Shown here: positions 1 to 12,182 of the stretch, in pieces
How the letters are laid out: every line of letters starts with the position of its first letter
Position numbering within the stretch: the stretch's first letter is position 1
Source of the DNA: Gyrodactylus bullatarudis
Lineage: Eukaryota > Platyhelminthes > Monogenea > Gyrodactylidea > Gyrodactylidae
Assembly: GCA_012064415.1 (NCBI GenBank)
Contig: SSNU01000155.1
Coordinates: 434,001 to 498,000 of the forward strand
Direction: 5' to 3'
Length of the DNA: 64,000 nt
Program-made: the position numbers and the translations under genes
The notes under the pieces: model-generated
Seen by the model: the letters and a program-made list of their open reading frames with translations, nothing else
Databases searched by the model: none
Told to the model about the DNA's origin: nothing

Positions 1-2779
1 AGCAGAAACCTTGGGGTTGGGACTATAATGGATGCTCGAATATGGAAGAGTTGAATATATTCCTGAAAAATACTCTCATGATTAGGTAGGAATAAAAAGA
101 AATTGGTGACGATAAAATTTAATAGCGATCTATTTATTTCTCATCTCATAACAAGAATTATTTATCTTTCAGGCGTACCAAGGAAGAGGTACTTACAGAA
201 CTTCCCGACAAATGTAGATCAGTAATTATGTTGGATCCTGGTCAAATAAAAAAAGCTCCAAAAAGCTACCAGAAAAATTTAGAGACCAAGTTCACATCGA
301 TGAATATTAATGTAGGTTTCTTAAAATCAATAGGAAAATTGTTTCGTTCAATTATTGTAATTATTATCATGAGATCTAAACTGTATTAGTCTTTACACTT
401 GATCTCTTATTAGTGTAGATTTTTGTTCAATTTTAATTGACTAATTTTACCTATAAAACTTTCTTCTTCAGGAAATTGAAAAAAGAGGAGAACTCCTTCA
501 ATTCTTTCATGAGACAGCCATGCTTAAATTGCCAGCTGTCTTGTAAGTGCCATGAGATTTTCATCTAGATTTAAGCATTTCATCTATCATTCTATTTTCT
601 CTAGGCAATATCTTACAGAACTTTTAGAAACCGAAGTAAAATTCATTGTATTCGCCCATCATGCTAGTATGATCGATGCTATTGAGAAGAAATTGATCGA
701 AAAAGTAATTAATTTTCTCATGTAATGATATTATGTTAATCACTTAATACTAATTTTTTCACAGTAAATAGTCTACAATAGGCTAGGGTGACATTTTTTT
801 TTCTTCGAACAACTCACGAGAGGACTAACTTTTCTGAAAATTCAATACTCAGATCATGTTTTCCATAATTTTAAAGCGTTAAAGTCATTCTTCATTATGT
901 CATCGCCCATTTTTCCCACAATATCCCACGGACATGATAAAATAACGTAATTAACCATGAAACCCCTTTTGATTGATGATAAAAATTAAGAAACTCATTA
1001 GATGGCCAAGATATCTCGGATTTTAGTGATTGCGTAGTAAAGATTCATTGAAAATTGAGCGGCGATTTGAAAATTTTGGATTTTTAAAACCTAATGGCAT
1101 AATGGAGAATCGTTTTCGACACATGCTTCAATAAAAAACAATGCTTAGAATTGATAGTTCTATCAGAAAAGTTGGTCCTAATATGAAGTTAAGAATTTCA
1201 CCCTAGCCTAGTCTACAATATTAATAATAACCATTGAATTTCAATTAAGCTAAACTGGATTTGATTAGTATAAATTTATTATGCGTGATTTAAATTAGAG
1301 TTTTAAAACAAAATTTTTCAGGGATTATGTTACAACTATTTTAACCTCAACATGTTTGATTATTAGCAATGAAATTCTTTTTTTTCTTAGAAATGCAAAT
1401 TCATACGCATTGACGGATCCACAAATAGTGAACAAAGACTGAAGAATGTGAAACTCTTTCAATCGGATGCCGATACAAAAGTTGCCCTACTCTCTATAAT
1501 GGCTGCGAATGCAGGTTTGTTGTTGCTGATGCAAACCAATCACTTGAAAATAATGTATTCACTCCTTTGCAAGGTATAACTCTAACTGAAGCTAAAATAG
1601 TTGTTTTTGCGGAACTTTTCTGGAATCCTGGCATTCTCCTTCAAGCTGAAGATCGAGCCCATAGAATAGGTCAAAGGGATTCAGTCTCAATTCGTTATCT
1701 ATTAGCTAAAGATAGTTCTGATACTCAGTTGTGGAAGATAATTAGCAAAAAGATGGAAATCCTCAGTCAGGTCGGTCTGAATACAGCCAATTTCAAGGAA
1801 GCTGCAAGAATTAACCAGGTGAGTCGAAATCTTTCCTTTATACGTATGATGAATTACTAAATCAATTTTTTAAGAAGAAAGAACCATCTTCCTCAGCCAA
1901 ATTATTGGAAGGTTTTCTCCAGTCAACGAAAAATAGCTCAGAAATTGTTCATGTCGAGAAAAAGGAGGTAGAAATATCCCCTGAGATCCTGGAAAATCTA
2001 AATGATCAAAGTTTCGAAAAGTATTGTAGTATGTCAAAGGAAACTCTAGAATTATCGAGAGAAAAATTTAAAAATTCCTCTGAAGAAGAACAAGTTAAAA
2101 TATCTACACCAGAAAAGATTTTTGAACGAAATCTAAATGATACTAAGGATTTTGAAGATAAACAAGAAATGCTTGTTAAAATAACTACCTCAGAAAAAAA
2201 TCTTGCAAAAAATTCAATTGAAACTAAAGATTTTGAGTTTGATGAATTCTTACAAGAAGTTAATTTGGAAAAAATCCTGCCTACAAAAGAACCAGATTCT
2301 GCTCCGCAATTAGATAACTTTTTACTGAATGAATTTTCCTCCTCATTGCCAATTGAGCAAGTTTCAAAAAATGAAAAATTCAATGATTTGAATGAAAACT
2401 TTGAAAATTGGTCCGATTATGATTTCACCCAAGTCAATCTAGCCAAAAAATGTGATGAATCTGACAATGATGCATTTGGTTAGCTACAAATTTTTAGTTT
2501 TCATCTTGATTAATGGTCAAAGTAATGTAGAATCTACATTGTAGATAGTTTTAAACCACACTACAAGGGTTGGAAAATGTTATTTTAAAAATCTATAATG
2601 ATATGTTTTACTTTCTAGCCTCCCCAGAGATGAAGAAAAAAAAGACGAATCTGTTAAACAATCTCATATCTGCTAGTCCACTTTCCAATCAGAGGCCACC
2701 TGTTAAAGATGAAGAAAACACTAGAGAAAATTTTATTGAATCCAGTTGTATCTATGATGCTTTTAATGAAGAATTTTGA
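1..2779 (+). CDS. SMARCAL1: SMARCAL1-type annealing helicase (5' end outside window)
   Basis: C-terminal part of a SNF2-family annealing helicase that in other animals rewinds ssDNA at stalled replication forks. Exons as I read them: 3-85, 173-311, 472-542, 605-704, 1391-1514, 1574-1818, 1875-2478, 2619-2779; all phases agree and give 508 residues before a TGA stop. Visible landmarks are the end of the SNF2 ATPase half (PWGWDYNG), helicase-C motif IV (FIVFAHH), IRIDGST, motif V (ELFWNPG) and motif VI (QAEDRAHRIGQ). The order and wording fit SMARCAL1 better than ZRANB3 or INO80-like helicases. The tail from 1875 on is Lys/Glu-rich and not recognisable. The last exon is supported by a matching phase across 2479-2618, but the TAG at 2481 is an alternative stop if that intron is retained. 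A poly(A) signal AATAAA lies just after the stop. The intron 705-1390 is long because of a transposon insertion. Confidence 0.9.
779..1210. mobile_element. hAT-type MITE inside a SMARCAL1 intron
   Basis: Non-coding 432-bp element with 13-bp terminal inverted repeats (TAGGCTAGGGTGA at 779-791, its reverse complement at 1198-1210). It is flanked by identical 8-bp copies GTCTACAA at 771-778 and 1211-1218. An 8-bp duplication of form nTnnnnAn and a TIR beginning TA(A/G)NG are hAT hallmarks. There is no transposase ORF, so it is a non-autonomous element. Intact TIRs and a perfect duplication suggest a fairly recent insertion. It lies wholly inside the intron 705-1390. Confidence 0.9.
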
Positions 2780-3747
2780 TAATTGTTTTAATAAATACTT
2801 GTACTTGAAAATCTGAAAACTCGTTTTTCTATCCGTTATAACCTTGTTTTGGAAATTGTGACTCACAATAAATCAAGATTTGAAAATTATTCATATCAAT
2901 AGTAAATTTTTAGGAAAAATATTGTACTTTTTACTACTAATTAGCTGAGAAGTATGGATTTCGAAAATTGAAAGAAATTAAATTTTAATTTTAAGAGTTT
3001 TTCATGCCTTTGAATGTTCTAAACCCTCTTCACCGGGAATTTAAGTAAAAATTAAATTGAATTCTTACAATTAGGGATTTTATTGAAAATGGAAAAAATT
3101 TGTGAATGACAAAAATCCTTCACATTCTTCAATCATGATCCTGAAATTCAGAGTTGAGAATAATGATTAATAATTGATTATTCAATTGTCGACAAAAAAA
3201 CATCTTTAGTTTAAACAGCAAGGACACAAAAAATGTGAGAAATAAATTTTTTATGATTTTTTACCCTTTGAAATTTATATTATAAGTTTTACCCAGTTTT
3301 GAGTAGTTGCGAAACACTTCCTTTTATAAATCTACGCAAAAATAATTGCTTAACCTAGCGAACTTGATTGAATTGATTTACTTGAAAAACTACTTAATTT
3401 CCAAAGATTTCAAGTTTTGCAATCTCTCAATGCAGCACACCTCTGTAATTCTAAGATAAGAAATACTTGTTATTCAACAAATTTTTTTAGTAAATACTTC
3501 TAACTTAGAACTTCTAAATACTTCTATCAAAGAAATTTCTGATATAAGCTTTATCATAAGAAGGAAAAATCAACAAATCAATTTAAATCGAATAATAAAC
3601 GTTTTTTTATTTAAAAGATATACTAGACTAGATTTTTCTCTCACGCGCTCTTATTTCTGGTACAAACATAAATAATTTTTGAAAAATGTTCAAGGTGTTT
3701 TATTATTTTTTGTTTATAATTATATTTCTCATATGGAGTAAAGTTGA
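2780..3747. other. Intergenic SMARCAL1 to FEZ
   Basis: AT-rich spacer of about 970 bp between two genes on the plus strand. I see no ORF with codon structure, no RNA gene and no clear repeat. The promoter of the FEZ gene should lie in its 3' part; no TATA box stands out. Confidence 0.6.
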
Positions 3748-5533
3748 ATGTTTTACGTTGACTTCGCTCCGCTAGCCAAGATAGATCTTGATGAATTTTC
3801 AAACCTAAGCAAAAGCTCTGATGGAAGTAACTTGTCAGTGAATAGTTCCCAAAGTGCAGGATTTCAAAGAACAAACTCTGATATACTCTGTTCTGAATTG
3901 AATGCTAACTGTACTAAATCCTTAGAAAATTTAGTTTCAAATTTTGATGACATTTTTGTTGGGTCAAATGAAAATTCAGAATTTAAGAGTTCCAGTCAAA
4001 ATAATCAACAAAATCTTGAAAAAGTGAAATACTTGTGGAAAATTGCTGAACGCAATGTTGAAAATGATTTTCGAAACTATCCTTTACAAAAACCCATTAA
4101 AATTCTAGACTTGAATAATGCTGTAATTTCTTAATGCTCATGATTATGTAGAATGATTTCGACTTGGATGATGTTGATGCATACTCTGAGGAGTATGAAG
4201 AACCTGGTGTTGTGAACACATTCTACCCCGAGTTTGACAATGGCGAGGAAGATACGAACCTTGAAATAATCGACGTCGTATATTTAGCTGACAACAAACC
4301 GATAGATCAACAAATTAAAGATGAACCTCTTCTTAAATACAAGAAGTTTCGAGAAAATTATCCGTCTTTTCTCAAAATCAACAGCGATAATATGAACAAC
4401 TGGATTAATGGTATCTATTTCGATTTTAACATTAGATCTCTATTCCTTACCAAATGATATGATAAAAATCTACTTTGCTGATTTGAAATCAACTGTCAAG
4501 TCATTCAGTGATGTTTTAGTTGAATCATTAGCTATTCGTGAAGAGATAATTATGATAAGAGAGCATTTAGACGAATTTATTAACTTGTTAAATCAGGTAC
4601 ATATCAAGCGAAAATTGATTGCCGAAGCTGTCCTGTCAAAATTATTACACAGAGATAAAAAGATTAGTCCAAGGGTAAGTTAATTACAGCTTTATCTCTA
4701 AAGAAGATTTCTAGAAATGCCTCGCTTAACTCGTACTCTTCGTTTCTCTCAAATAAAATGGGTGATCTCAGTAAGTTATTGTTTAATAATTTCAACTTTT
4801 CCAAGAATTATATTCCTCTTCACTATCGAGAATAAGAGACAGTGTAAGAATACCGTCATTAGTCAGTTCTAATGATGTTACCAAGAGATTCTCTCAAGAG
4901 CTTTATCCATCAAGTAGGTTTTATCAATTAATAATTCTTAAAGAGCTCGAGGATGAAGATAACCTTGACTCTTTTCGCTTAAATAAAATAATCGACGAAG
5001 AGTTTATTGTGAAAAATGTTCCTGGACAGAAGAGAAACAAGAAAAAAGCAACAAACAACGATATTATCAAGAATGTAAACTATACAACGTGTGATGATCG
5101 TTTACTGTTTCAAGTAGATATATTTTTCTAACATCTTAGTGCCTTAACTATAAAATTCCCTTGGATCATGCTATGTCCAGTATAAATAGAAAGGAAAATG
5201 GAATAAATTCCCTAAAATATGGATCTGAATTTTGTTATAATATTAGATTAATTAATATAAGTAAGATATCTCGTAGATAATTTTATTCGTCTATTTAGTA
5301 ATTCGAGGTATACTTGCAGATAGTTCCAAGGTACCATATCTTATATCGGACTATACTCACACATGTAAGCTTTTAGTTGATTTAATTTTTCAATTTTAGA
5401 TTCCAAAAAAGAAAAGCTAGAGAAATCTGTGATCAAGGCTAGAGTGCGTAGTAAAAGTCGGGCTCGAAATTTTTATCAATTCACCTATACAAAGCGAGAC
5501 CAGTCCCTGACCCTAAGTTGCTCCAAAAAATAA
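3748..5533 (+). CDS. unc-76: FEZ / UNC-76 kinesin adaptor with eight ultra-short introns
   Basis: Fasciculation and elongation protein zeta (FEZ1/2, UNC-76), a coiled-coil adaptor linking kinesin-1 to axonal cargo. Exons: 3748-4122, 4152-4410, 4436-4674, 4704-4770, 4806-4913, 4944-5113, 5140-5260, 5299-5364, 5400-5533; all phases close and give 512 residues. Family landmarks are an N-terminal LENLVSNFDD stretch, the central coiled-coil segment (DVLVESLAIREE, around residues 235-260) and a C-terminal GILADSSKVPYLISDYTHT block, which matches the conserved FEZ region ending in KVPTLLTDYI. The start follows an in-frame TGA immediately upstream. Introns are 29, 25, 29, 35, 30, 26, 38 and 35 nt; reading through them brings frameshifts or stops, so they must be removed. 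The basic tail after the conserved block is longer than in vertebrate FEZ. The family call rests on the two conserved blocks, since overall similarity is modest. Confidence 0.85.
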
Positions 5534-5773
5534 AATCTTGCATTTTTGTTAATGAAATTTGTTTAATAGATGATTTTTGTTTAATTTACATACATATTTA
5601 TTATGCATATTAGAAATAAATTATATATTGATAAATCTACTTAGTAAATTCTAGTAGAATCTTCTACAATGTAAAATTTCATTTACCAGTAAATTAAAGC
5701 TCTAATTAAAGATTATCATTTTAAGGGAAATGTCTTATTGGTTTAATTGATTCAGTTACTCTTGAGGGAGTAA

Positions 5774-5799
5774 TTTACAATGTAAATTTACATTGTAAA
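5774..5799. repeat. Perfect 26-bp palindrome with TTTACAATGTAAA half-sites
   Basis: Two 13-bp halves, TTTACAATGTAAA and its exact reverse complement TTTACATTGTAAA, abut with no spacer. Each half contains an ACAATGT/ACATTGT core of the kind bound by DM-domain proteins in other animals. It may be a dimeric binding site or simply a hairpin-prone AT-rich palindrome. Confidence 0.85.
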
Positions 5800-6061
5800 T
5801 TTTACAATATCTTCGATTTTTGAATTAGCTAAAACAATATTTATAAATGCATCCGAAAACTTGACAAAAGTTAATGTCGGAATAGGTAACGCGCACTCTT
5901 CAACCCTCACGCTGGGTGTAAATATTGTAAATAGATGTTAGTTCTTGAAATATCATGGCAAATTTATTGAAATTATGTTCAAAATAATTATTTCGATTTA
6001 ATAATCATAATTTTGAAGATATTTCATCTATAGTGATCCAAATAATTATTTTAGTCCCGTA

Positions 6062-6086
6062 GGTTAGCAGCTTTTGCTGAGTAACC
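6062..6086 (+). promoter_or_regulatory. Hairpin just upstream of the pumilio start codon
   Basis: GGTTA...TAACC closes an inner CAGC-TTTT-GCTG stem-loop, ending 28 nt before the pumilio ATG. In the transcript it would form a compact stem in the presumed 5' UTR. Function is unknown; it could influence translation or be a transposon remnant. Confidence 0.4.
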
Positions 6087-6114
6087 CTGTATATATAATT
6101 TTGGTTACAAAGTA

Positions 6115-9056
6115 ATGTCTGCTGATGAAACTTCAAACGTTCCAATTGATCTCTTACGCAAGGAAAGTTCAGTATCAGCCTCAGACTACTGTTTAGATGA
6201 TCCGCTAAAATTTGTTCAAGAGATTTCAAGCGCCAGTCAGAACAATTTGAAGACCATGTGGCAAAAAAATTATAATGAAGATGAAATTCATAGAAACTCA
6301 TCTATTTCATCCGGTGAACGAACTACAAATTTAAACAATCCCTCTGAATCGAAAAAATCAAATTTATTCTCGTACTTTGGATTTCCAGAGGAAGATGAGA
6401 ATATTGATACCTCGAATAAAAATTATGATAGTATCGAAACCAATTTTGTTCCTGATCTTGTCCAAAAGGATATTTCACAATCTTTTTCACTGTTAAAGCT
6501 CAATAGAGCTAACGAGATCTGGTGCCCAAATTCCAATAATAATGTTGCTTGTCCAAATGAGCCTGATTCCTTTAAGAAACCTATGGTTTTCTCGAATTCA
6601 TTCAATATAAACGATGATATCCCAGATGCTAGGAAATCTACCTTGATTAAGAGAAATGGAATCTGGTCAAATTTTTCTAAAGAAAATTGGGTCAACTCTC
6701 TTGAACAGTTCTCTAAATTGGATGGTGATTTAAATAAGAATTTTTCACCACCAAAAAATTTGAAGATTGACTCTTCCCCATTTTGGAATACAGATTTTCA
6801 TGGCTCACAGTCTATGCCAGAAAATAATTCCAAGACAAATTGGCTACAAAATCCTGATAATTTTCTCCAAAAATTTGAAAATTACAATGAATTTAAAAAT
6901 GAATCCATTATTGACATAAATTCATTCACTGATTCTTTCTCTGGTGAAGATTTGGCCTGTCAAACTGCTGGTGAAAGTTTTGACAACTCCAACCTACTAT
7001 CAGATCCAAACTATTCGTATGAAAACTATTTCTTAACCAATTCTCAACAAGGAAATTCCCATCAAGGCTATGAGAATTGTGGTGAGTTGAATATTCTTAA
7101 TGGACTATCCTTTAAAATAATTAAAATGGACAACTAAATTTAGGATTAAACTACATCATACCCAACAACCAAAATTTGAATTACAAACAAAATTATTCTA
7201 GTAGTCTTTACGGAGAATTGCCTAATGTAAGTGATCAGTTTTTATTCAATGTATGACTAAATAAATAAGATCAATCAATATTATTCCTTCAGGATTGCAA
7301 GTATATTTCACCAAACTTTTCCGATTACAACAAAATTCATGATTCAACCAGCCCTTATATGCCAGTCAATAGCTCTCAAAACAATCCATATTCAGTTTAC
7401 ATTCAACCCCACCAGAATTATCCTGGCTTAACTAGCTCTCCTAAAAAGTTTATAAGGCCATCTTTCAATTATTACGATTCGAATAATCAAATTCTACTAG
7501 ATAGTCGAATTAATTCGTATGTCCTATATTTTAATGGTTCTTTTAGACAAATTTCCAGTGATAAAAAGGTCTATCCCATTTCTAACAGAGTTAATGATTC
7601 TCCTTTTGCCACATCAAAAGCTGCCCTATCAAATACTCATCGAATTTCTCATGGTAATTTGGACATCGGATCAGAATCTTCGTTCACGCTTCAGCCACAG
7701 CAACACCAAGGAGAATTGTTCAATAATCAAATTCCTGGTCCGCAGCAGATTATATTTGATCCATCTGATCCGTCTATGATTCCAAATTCTCCATTGTCCA
7801 CTAATCCTTTTCAATGCTTTGAAAGTGAATTTAATCTTGAAAGTTTACTGCTGTTCTCTAATTATTTCTTTCAAATTTTAGTGGATTATAATCACCATCC
7901 ATCTCGCAATGTTGTTCTTTTGAGAGAAGGCAAAAAGTCTCAAAATAATGCTATAAAGAATTTCAGACTCTCTCAGCTGAACGAATACATTGTTGGCTTT
8001 GCCCGTGATCAACTCGGCTCCAGATACATTCAGCAAAAGTTAGAATCCGCCACCCCAGCTGAGAAGAACGAAGTTTTTCAGTATATTGAACCCCATGCAA
8101 CTAAATTGATGACTGATGTATTTGGTAACTACGTAATACAAAAATTTTTCGAATTCGGTACTCAACAACATAAGGATATCTTGATTGAATGCTTAAGGGG
8201 TCATGTTGTAGAATATGCCACTCAAATGTATGGTTGCCGAGTGATCCAAAAGGCTCTTGAAACTATCTCCCCAGAAGCAAAGATTCAGATCATCTCAGAA
8301 CTACGGCCTTGTGTGATAAAGTGTGTTAAAGATCAAAATGGAAATCATGTCATTCAAAAGTGTATTGAATGTGTCGACCCCTCTCAACTGGATTTCATTA
8401 TAACCACATTCAAAGGCCAAGTAAGTATCCAATGACAGGTTTGATATAACCTTATATAGAAAAAATTTTGATGCTTTCAGGTAATCCAACTTTCATCTCA
8501 CCCCTATGGGTGCCGGGTTATACAGAGGATTCTTGAAAATTGTTTTCCTGAGCAGATAGAGCCCATTATGAATGAACTTCATAAAGGGATTGATATACTG
8601 GTCAGGGACCAATACGGTAATTATGTTATTCAGCATATCCTCGAGCATGGTTCCTCTCAAGACAAGGAAAAGGTGATTTCTTTCCTACATGGTAAAGTTT
8701 ACATTTTGTCTATTCACAAATTTGCGAGTAACGTTATGGAGAAGGCGATTACCCACTCCAATTCCAAAGAAAGATACCAGATGATTGAAGAGGTTTTAAA
8801 TCCACCAAATGAAAATGATTCGAATTCAAATTTACTGCTTAATATGATGAAGGATCAATATGCTAATTACGTTGTACAAAGGATGTTGGATCTCGCTGAA
8901 GAGCCACAGTTGAAAACCTTATTCAATAATATCAAACCTGTCCAATCCAGTTTGCGGAAGTTCAACTACGGAAAACACATAATAATGAAATTGGAAAAAT
9001 TCAACAGCTCTAAGCTACAAGAAAATAGTAGTACTAACAGCACCAAAAGCAAATGA
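6115..9056 (+). CDS. pum: Pumilio-family RNA-binding translational repressor
   Basis: PUF protein that binds UGUANAUA elements in mRNA 3' UTRs and represses translation. Exons: 6115-7081, 7144-7226, 7293-8420, 8481-9056; phases close to give 917 residues, a normal Pumilio length. The first ~600 residues are Asn/Ser-rich and poorly conserved, as usual. The C-terminal homology domain has eight repeats whose RNA-contacting triplets can be read in order: SRYIQQ, NYVIQK, CRVIQK, NHVIQK, CRVIQR, NYVIQH, SNVMEK, NYVVQR. These are the canonical residues for repeats 1-8, so the predicted target is unchanged (UGUANAUA). Repeats 1-4 lie before the intron at 8421 and repeats 5-8 after it. A TGTAAATA match sits at 9250-9257, downstream of the stop, and would allow self-regulation if within the 3' UTR. 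The gene converges on cyclin L. Confidence 0.97.
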
Positions 9057-9448
9057 TAATTTTGGTTCAGATATTATTTTTTTTATTATCAGCCATTCCT
9101 TGAAAATGCATTATCAGAACAAATACTCATCCACATATTTGCATAGCCTTTTTGTAACTCATGTCTTTCTCTAAACAAAAAACTGATCGAATTTTTATTT
9201 GAGCACCAATTTCTTTTGAAAATTTATCATAAATTCACACTATGATCTGTGTAAATATATACTAGATTAGATAAGCCTCTTTTTTTCTTATGATAAGAAT
9301 TATATGAGAATATGACATTCATGAATCTGCCCTAGATAACGGCTTGAGTTGGGATATTTCCAGAGTCCAAGATGTTGAATGATGACTTGAAAAAAAAATA
9401 AATTTATATAAATAGTTTTATAATTCATAATTCCAAAAGAGAATGTTT
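9057..9448. other. Convergent 3' region, pumilio and cyclin L
   Basis: 392 bp between the two stop codons must hold both 3' UTRs. It contains a Pumilio-type site TGTAAATA (plus strand, 9250-9257). No other feature was seen. Confidence 0.6.
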
Positions 9449-12108
9449 TCATCTACGTTTATAGACGTGGTCTTTAGAGATCCTGGATCTAGTTTCACCA
9501 TTCTCTGGTATAATTAAAGAACTTGGATTCATCTTGCTCCCATGATTTGTTTGCCTTGGACTTGAAGATTTCCTTTTGCGACTTCGTTGAGGTGATGATG
9601 GATACCGTTTACTAGACTCGTAAGCTTTTTTCTTACGAGAAGGGGAAAGTTCGGATTGTGATCTAATATAAATCATAAATTGAACTTATTAAATTGAGAT
9701 TAATTTACATTTTTACGTAGAAAAAAATATAAATCTCTTTTCGGTGATTATAAAAAAGATTTTTTCATAAATTACAAAATTATATTTCCTAAAACCACTT
9801 ACTATTGAATTTTTATTCGTCTCTTACACTTTTTTTGACAATGAGCTAGTTTGGGTGGTATTTGAAAATCTTCAATGATTAAATTCTAATCTATTTTAAT
9901 GGCTTTTGACTTTCTTAAAACTATAAATCACTTCGGATAGATTTAATGATCGTAATTTTTCCAAGATTTCACTTCAATTATAATTGAACAATAACTATTA
10001 ATCAAGTTCAATACAACGGCAAAGTATATTTCAGACTTTTCAAGTTCATAAATCAAAATCAAATTAAGATAAGATGTAAAGGAATGGTTAAATAAATAGA
10101 GTGTTAACGATATATCTTACAATCAATTGTCAAGTTCGATGGATAGATAAACTTGAAAACTAGAGTGGTATCTTCATAAAATACTCACATGAAATAATGA
10201 AGTTTCACTTGAAAACGTAATAATTTATCTTTCTGCAAGAAATTAAATAGAAAATTCTATCTATTACCAAGAGAATAATAATGAGTTAAACTGAAATAAT
10301 CTTATTCATCATCAACGAATGTGAGATCTGTTATCATTTGGTTTCATTTAAATTTAAAATAAAATAATCTGGTTCTTACCCCTTGTATTTGGAGGAATGA
10401 TTCCTTTTGGATTCGTCTCTTCTTGAGGAGTACTTTTTTCTATGCCTGGAGTGTCTAATATCTCTAGATGAACTGGAGGATTCGTCGGTGCCATTTTCAT
10501 TGGAACTATGGTCATTTTGAGAATGATTATTCGAATTATTGTCAGAATCCGAATCAATACTCATACTGCTTGTTGACCCCCTTCGATGATTCTTGGCTGT
10601 TGTTGATCTACGTTTGGAGTGATCTGAATTCTTCTGATTATGATGATGACGTGAATGAATCTCAGAAACGAGAGTTGTACCGTGTCTATTGGAGTCATTT
10701 GTGTTGTTGGAGAAGGCTGCAGGAGTTTTCTTTGACTTTGAATTGGATTGTGAAGGTTTAGTGATGGTTGATGAGATTCTAAAAGAAAGAAATCTTTAAA
10801 TTTTATCAATGAAATTTTTTTTCTTGCATGTATAAAGAATAGGGATGGTAAATCTTCTATTCTCAATACATGCAAGAATGAATTGGAATGAATTCAAATT
10901 TGCTTTCGAGTAAATCCCATTTTTGGAAATAAAAAAGGGTGCAATTTTGAACTCATTCTTTTAAAATGATGATACCCACTCAATTTTTTTTTCTTCTGAT
11001 TTAACACCATTGGATTCTTGTTCAAAAGTACCAAAAGTTTTCGAAGGGGACACAGTGTTGGAATTATTCTGACTAAAATCGTTTGCAGCTATTGAATTCG
11101 AGATAATCGATTGAGTTTTTAATTGAGCCTGTTGACGTTTAGCCTCCATTTCCCGATCTCTAAATAATACATTTTCAGAGTGATTATGAAAGATGACTTG
11201 TATTTTCTTAACTTTACCTTGCTTCTGTTTGAATTTTTCTCAATTCTAAAAGTTTAGATTCAATTCTCTCCATATCTGGAGGAGGTCGCTTGTATATCTT
11301 TAACAAATTAAGCGCTATTTCTCTGACAGACTCTTCGTCAACACAAAGCATTTCAACCCATGAAGGATTATTTGGAAGGGGTACACGTAAATCTCTAGCA
11401 GCCAAGTAGATACAAGCACAAGAAATTGCCTCAGGATGATATCTGACAAAGACATCTGTCCTCAAAACATCGTTCATGTAATTCCAAGAGCGTTGAACTA
11501 GCTTTTCATTTGTATGTTTTTCCAAAGCCTGCAAATAACAAATAACCAGCTTGTGGGGGTGTTTGCCATGTACACAAAAGCCAAGTTCTTTGAGGATCCT
11601 TCTTTCAGCTTTAATCACTTGATTTTTCAAGTTTATATAGTTCTGATCGAGCAACATGTGTGTAATTGGACTAAAAACAAAATATAAAATTGATAAGTTA
11701 GTTACCCTCCAGATTTAAGTTTTTTTAAATGATGAAAAACATTAATGATATCTCGTATTCTCCGAGGACATTCTTCTATTTTAGCTGCAAGAAAAATGCA
11801 TCCCATGGAATAATGCTAGAGGACAATAAATAAACAAAATTTACTTCATAATAGTGCTTGACAAATGATTTTGAGAAGTAAAATCTCTGATAAAGTATTT
11901 GTGCACTGGCCATGGCGACCTGAGGCAGTTTCAACAAAATTCCTGAAAGTTGAATGAAGTCGCATCCCAAAATTCGTAAATCATATTCCATTTCTGGACA
12001 AAGATTGTCAGATTCTGAAGGCGTAGGAGATAGTTTCTCTTTTGGGAGTATAATCTTGTGAATACAAAGCTTGACAGCACTGTACTGGCATTCTGGGTCA
12101 CAAGACAT
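9449..12108 (-). CDS. CCNL: Cyclin L, splicing-associated cyclin with RS tail
   Basis: Regulatory partner of CDK11-type kinases; acts in nuclear speckles on pre-mRNA splicing and transcription. Exons on the minus strand: 12108-11845, 11815-11706, 11670-11218, 11159-10980, 10778-10380, 9662-9449; phases close to give 539 residues, close to the human 526. The first cyclin fold holds [18 protein letters not shown] and [18 protein letters not shown]; then come [34 protein letters not shown] and the second fold ([29 protein letters not shown]). The C-terminal ~200 residues are Ser/Arg/His-rich ([24 protein letters not shown]), the RS domain typical of cyclin L. Two introns are ultra-short (29 and 35 nt). 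The donor at 10979 was chosen to keep the RS frame and is the least certain border. The start codon is 74 bp from the divergent start of the GCP5-like gene. Confidence 0.93.
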
Positions 12109-12182
12109 TTTTCAATTACGTATACTTGAAAGTGCACCAAAATAAAACAAAATTGTAAGATTGAATATGTTTGTTTAATTGT

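Larger units (their letters stand above)
5534..6114. other. Intergenic FEZ to pumilio
   Basis: About 580 bp of AT-rich spacer. It holds a perfect 26-bp palindrome at 5774-5799 and a short hairpin at 6062-6086, both listed separately. No coding potential was seen. Confidence 0.6.

Noticed and set aside
2006..2383. 125-residue minus-strand ORF
   Set aside because: It is antisense to the low-complexity tail of the SMARCAL1 gene and reflects its codon bias.
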